Shown one piece after another: positions 6,154 to 6,615 of a DNA stretch of 6,615 nucleotides. The stretch covers positions 1 through 6,615 of the forward strand of contig VGWY01000150.1 of the NCBI GenBank assembly GCA_016873575.1. The letters are read 5' to 3'. The stretch is from Nitrospira sp. Lineage in GTDB: Bacteria > Nitrospirota > Thermodesulfovibrionia > Thermodesulfovibrionales > SM23-35. Numbering within the stretch: position 1 is the stretch's first letter; every line of letters starts with the position of its first letter. Position numbers and translations under genes: made by a program. Below the pieces are notes generated by a model, which searched no databases, was not told the origin of the DNA, and saw nothing but the letters and a program-made list of their open reading frames with translations.

Positions 6154-6534
6154 TCACTTTCCATCGAAAAAGTAACCAATGCCACGCATGGTCTTAATAT
6201 ATACGGGATTAGCAGAGTCTTGTTCGATCTGAGCCCTTAACCTTCTTATATGTACATCAACTGTCCTCGGCTCAACGAATGCCTCATCACGCCATATCGC
6301 ATCAAGGAGTTGGTCACGGCTGAACACCTTACCTTTTCGCTCTGCAAGGTATAGCAGGAGCTTGAATTCTGTTGCACTCAGTTTAATGGGCTTTCCCTTA
6401 ATAGAAACCGTATAACTCTCTCTGTCTATCTCAAGTTCTCCTGTCTTCAATACCTTTTCTGCAACAGGTTTTTCTGCAGATCTTCTGACCCTAAAACAGA
6501 TATAGAAATAGAGAGAAAGAAGAAAAACCCTCAT
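6154..6534 (-). CDS. phoB: PhoB-family response regulator, truncated: DNA-binding domain only
   Basis: The open frame codes 126 residues. Residues about 31-124 are a complete OmpR/PhoB winged-helix domain: LSATEFKLLLYLA, the transactivation loop region, RTVDVHIRRLR (90-100, recognition helix) and the RGIGYFF wing. VEPRTVDVHIRRLR closely matches PhoB. In vivo such domains bind PHO boxes as dimers. The receiver domain of roughly 120 residues, including the phospho-acceptor Asp, is absent. Upstream of RVRRSAEKP the frame reads MRVFLLSLYFYICF, which is unlike any receiver end, and ATG 6534 has no Shine-Dalgarno and lies inside a hairpin arm. It is therefore best read as a 5'-truncated phoB, probably a pseudogene, with PhoB homology ending near 6490. 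A free DNA-binding domain made from the new start is possible but unsupported. It is co-directional with phoR, 9 nt away. Confidence 0.75.
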   Translation of the reverse strand: MRVFLLSLYFYICFRVRRSAEKPVAEKVLKTGELEIDRESYTVSIKGKPIKLSATEFKLLLYLAERKGKVFSRDQLLDAIWRDEAFVEPRTVDVHIRRLRAQIEQDSANPVYIKTMRGIGYFFDGK

Positions 6535-6615
6535 GGTTAAAAGGTTTCAGGTGATATATAATATCACCCAAAAGGTGAAATCCTAAAAACCAAGAGGGTA
6601 AAAAGATGATACAAC
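6490..6615 (+). mobile_element. Possible end of a mobile element inserted into phoB, running off the window
   Basis: PhoB-like coding sequence stops near 6490 and is replaced by AT-rich DNA with a long imperfect palindrome. A plus-strand start signal follows: AGAGGG (6593-6598), a 7-nt gap, then ATG at 6606 reading Met-Ile-Gln to the window end. TATAAT at 6557-6562 could serve as a -10, but no good -35 precedes it. An abrupt gene break plus a divergent gene start with a hairpin next to it is typical of an insertion-sequence end. No transposase, second terminal repeat or target duplication is visible, so a simple deletion or rearrangement junction fits equally with the break itself. Confidence 0.35.
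6527..6599. repeat. Long imperfect palindrome overlapping the start codon region
   Basis: The left arm (6527-6557, ACCCTCATGGTT...GGTGATAT) is the inverse of the right arm (6561-6599, ATATCACC...ACCAAGAGGGT) with a few mismatches and an 8-9 nt bulge in the right arm. The central GGTGATAT-ATA-ATATCACC (6550-6568) is perfect. On the plus strand the stem would bury the GAGGG ribosome-binding site (6594-6598) of the ATG at 6606. On the minus strand it contains the ATG at 6534. Confidence 0.75.

Overview
The window looks like chromosomal DNA of a Gram-negative, probably environmental and anaerobic bacterium. Supporting signs are a secreted multidomain hydrolase, an outer-membrane beta-barrel protein and a PhoR-type kinase. 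The intergenic repeats (a GTCATTGCGAG-type palindrome, a CTCTGTGTCCTCTGTGG-type repeat and heptamer arrays) are of kinds I associate with Nitrospirota and Desulfobacterota genomes. That placement is inference only, and no rRNA or tRNA is present to settle it.

Layout. Positions 1-184 hold a dispersed-repeat-like stretch and a strong but apparently unproductive Shine-Dalgarno with an 8-codon ORF. Positions 185-2575 (+) encode a 796-residue exported protein: a signal peptide, an alpha/beta-hydrolase domain of the DUF2235/Tle1 type with a recognisable Ser-Asp-His set, two PKD domains and a C-terminal Ig-like domain. Positions 2576-2928 hold no convincing gene but contain an imperfect hairpin and possible decayed coding sequence. 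Everything to the right, apart from the last bases, reads leftwards on the minus strand. It comprises a truncated PhoB-family DNA-binding domain (6534-6154), a full-length PhoR-type histidine kinase (6144-4333), a regulatory and repeat-rich spacer (4332-4154), an outer-membrane porin-like protein (4153-2990) and a strong intrinsic terminator (2961-2929).

How the parts fit. phoB and phoR are 9 nt apart and were evidently one operon. The porin has its own candidate promoter, in which a PHO-box-like direct repeat sits exactly 10 nt upstream of a -10 hexamer. That suggests it belongs to the phosphate-starvation regulon controlled by the adjacent two-component system.

The main anomaly is that the PhoB-like regulator has lost its whole receiver domain. 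Its sequence stops resembling PhoB at about 6490. The DNA beyond contains a long imperfect palindrome (6527-6599), immediately followed on the plus strand by a GAGGG ribosome-binding site and an ATG at 6606. The most economical reading is that a mobile element inserted into phoB and that its hairpin can mask the ribosome-binding site of its own first gene. The window ends before this can be confirmed.
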